The notes under the pieces: generated by a model
What the model was told of the DNA's origin: nothing
Database searches by the model: none
The model's input: only the letters and a program-made list of their open reading frames with translations
Program-made: the position numbers and the translations under genes
Assembly (NCBI RefSeq): GCF_016724845.1
Contig: NZ_CP068082.1
Location: 3,906,001 to 3,970,000 of the forward strand
From: Sphingobacterium spiritivorum
GTDB lineage: Bacteria; Bacteroidota; Bacteroidia; Sphingobacteriales; Sphingobacteriaceae
Direction of reading: 5' to 3'
Length of the DNA: 64,000 nt
Shown: positions 62,529-64,000 of the stretch, in pieces
How positions within the stretch are numbered: the first letter of the stretch is position 1
Layout: each line of letters opens with the position of its first letter

Positions 62529-64000
62529 TTAACCTTCTTTGCTGTTGAGATCCAGAACTTTAGCGTTTTTTACTTTCTTGTCCAGTAAAGCTAATTTAAT
62601 GACCTCAGACATTTCGGTAACATAATGAAACGTCAGGTCTTTGATATAGTCCTCTTTGATCTCTATAATATCTTTCTGATTGGATTTGCAGAGAATGATT
62701 TCTTTGATGTTTGCCCGCTTGGCCGCCAGTATCTTTTCTTTGATACCGCCTACAGGAAGTACTTTACCTCTTAGCGTGATCTCTCCTGTCATAGCCAGTT
62801 TGGCTTTGACCTGTCTTTGTGTGAATAATGAGGTTAGTGCGGTCAGCATCGTCACACCAGCCGAAGGGCCGTCTTTCGGCGTAGCACCTGCCGGCACGTG
62901 TATATTTACATCCCACTGATCAAATACCTTATAATTGATACCGAAATCTTCCGCATGAGATCTGAGATAAGCCATGGCTATACTGGCAGATTCTTTCATA
63001 ACTTCCCCCAAATTGCCGGTCAGGCTTAATTTACCTTTTCCGGGGCTCAGGCTCGATTCTATAAAGAGAATGTCGCCACCTACAGAAGTCCATGCAAGAC
63101 CAGTGACTACACCTGCCACATCGTTATTTTCATACATGTCCTTATCAAAGATAGGTGCTCCCAGAATCTGTTCAATATCAGCTTCAGACACATTCGGATC
63201 ATACTCCTTTTGCATTACGATACGGGTAGCGATACCGCGCACTACAGAACCTATTTTCTTTTCCAGACCGCGGACACCTGATTCACGTGTATAATCTTCT
63301 ATAATTTTTTCCACCACTTTTGGACGCATAGCTACATCCTTGGTCTGTAGACCGTGCATCTCGCGCTGTTTCGGAAGAAGGTGTTTTTTCGCTATCTCTA
63401 TCTTTTCTTCTATTGTATATCCGTTGACCTCGATGATTTCCATACGGTCCAGTAAGGCCGGCTGTACACCATTTAATGAGTTTGCCGTAGCAATAAACAT
63501 TACCTTCGATAAATCGTATTCCATCTCCACATAATGATCGTAGAAAGCCGTGTTTTGTTCCGGATCAAGTACTTCCAGTAAAGCAGAAGAAGGATCTCCT
63601 TTGAAATCAGCACCTATTTTGTCAATCTCATCCAGTACAAATACCGGGTTTGAGGTTCCTGCTTTTTTCAGGGATTGTACAATGCGTCCCGGCATGGCAC
63701 CAATGTAAGTCTTACGGTGTCCTCTTATCTCTGCCTCATCACGTACACCACCCAGAGCCATACGGGTATATTTACGACCCAAAGCACGCGCAATTGATTT
63801 TCCTAAGGAAGTTTTACCCACTCCCGGAGGACCTACCAGACACAGAATCGGCGCTTTCATATCATTTTTAAGCTTCAGTACGGCAAGATATTCAACGATA
63901 CGCTGCTTTACTTTTTCCAGGCCGTAGTGATCTTTGTCCAGTACTTTCTGTGCACGGGCAAGATCAAAATTGTCTTTGGTAAATTCTCCCCATGGCAGAT
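62529..64000 (-). CDS. lon: Lon endopeptidase, C-terminal part (5' end outside window)
   Basis: ATP-dependent serine protease that degrades damaged proteins in the cytoplasm. The frame is open through the right edge; the ATG at 63860 is internal, because the codons to 63998 read [20 protein letters not shown] and then [20 protein letters not shown], the standard Lon linker. The AAA+ module has Walker [15 protein letters not shown] and Walker [12 protein letters not shown]. The protease domain carries the Ser-Lys dyad: the serine of [10 protein letters not shown] (codon near 62863) and the lysine of [11 protein letters not shown]. The N-terminal LAN domain is missing from the window. It ends with a lysine-rich tail ([19 protein letters not shown]). 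Confidence 0.97.
   Translation of the reverse strand, partial: LPWGEFTKDNFDLARAQKVLDKDHYGLEKVKQRIVEYLAVLKLKNDMKAPILCLVGPPGVGKTSLGKSIARALGRKYTRMALGGVRDEAEIRGHRKTYIGAMPGRIVQSLKKAGTSNPVFVLDEIDKIGADFKGDPSSALLEVLDPEQNTAFYDHYVEMEYDLSKVMFIATANSLNGVQPALLDRMEIIEVNGYTIEEKIEIAKKHLLPKQREMHGLQTKDVAMRPKVVEKIIEDYTRESGVRGLEKKIGSVVRGIATRIVMQKEYDPNVSEADIEQILGAPIFDKDMYENNDVAGVVTGLAWTSVGGDILFIESSLSPGKGKLSLTGNLGEVMKESASIAMAYLRSHAEDFGINYKVFDQWDVNIHVPAGATPKDGPSAGVTMLTALTSLFTQRQVKAKLAMTGEITLRGKVLPVGGIKEKILAAKRANIKEIILCKSNQKDIIEIKEDYIKDLTFHYVTEMSEVIKLALLDKKVKNAKVLDLNSKEG

Overview
The window comes from a member of the Bacteroidota, most likely order Sphingobacteriales (Sphingobacterium or a close relative). The signs are a SusC/SusD polysaccharide utilisation locus, PorP/SprF and gliding-motility C-terminal (type B) domains of the type IX secretion system, a class III glutamine synthetase, outer-membrane lipoproteins, little use of Shine-Dalgarno sequences, and several candidate promoters with the Bacteroidota -7 box TAnnTTTG. 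The genus is inferred from gene content only. I saw no rRNA, tRNA, CRISPR array, transposase, integrase or clear prophage.

Layout. 1-7.7 kb is a housekeeping and nitrogen block: the 3' part of dnaE (cut by the window edge), trxA, an ammonium transporter amt, a PurF-family glutamine amidotransferase/phosphoribosyltransferase, a GNAT acetyltransferase and asnA. Most of these are single-gene units separated by good hairpin terminators. 8.2-17.4 kb is a compact glycan locus: a membrane-tethered TPR/HTH regulator of DUF6377 type, then susC-susD-GH30-susE/F, closed by a terminator. 17.5-18.0 kb is a gap holding two families of palindromic intergenic repeats. 18.05-19.3 kb is a DEAD-box RNA helicase with a TTG start.

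19.4-31.4 kb is the most unusual part. Six minus-strand genes with short gaps read, in transcription order: a 1847-residue secreted protein built of tail-fibre-like repeats (11 x 72 residues and 6 x 67 residues), two smaller paralogous secreted fibre-like proteins, a secreted protein with a type B T9SS C-terminal domain, a PorP/SprF protein, and an OmpA/PD40 protein resembling PorE. They look like one locus that builds and exports a surface fibre or adhesin, with its own T9SS-type outer-membrane parts.

31.8-40 kb is accessory: a J-domain/KTSC fusion, a VF530 protein, an unknown four-gene membrane/secreted operon, an MFS transporter, a lipoprotein, a small secreted protein, a DUF808 membrane protein, and a tandem array of palindromic repeats related to one copy at 17.7 kb.

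40.3-64 kb is mostly core metabolism and envelope: glutamine synthetase III; DUF3050 coupled to a phosphoesterase; an S9 peptidase; a SIMPL-domain protein; bifunctional NAD(P)HX repair enzyme; DUF2314-ankyrin, metallo-beta-lactamase-fold and NudK-like Nudix proteins; a double-aspartate PDZ protease; dapA; ligA; a GT2 glycosyltransferase overlapping a lipid A-type acyltransferase; a WbqC-like protein; an outer-membrane barrel; an ABC1/UbiB kinase; and the 3' part of lon, cut by the right edge. Ammonium handling recurs (amt, asnA, glutamine synthetase III, a glutamine amidotransferase), but these genes are scattered and not one operon.
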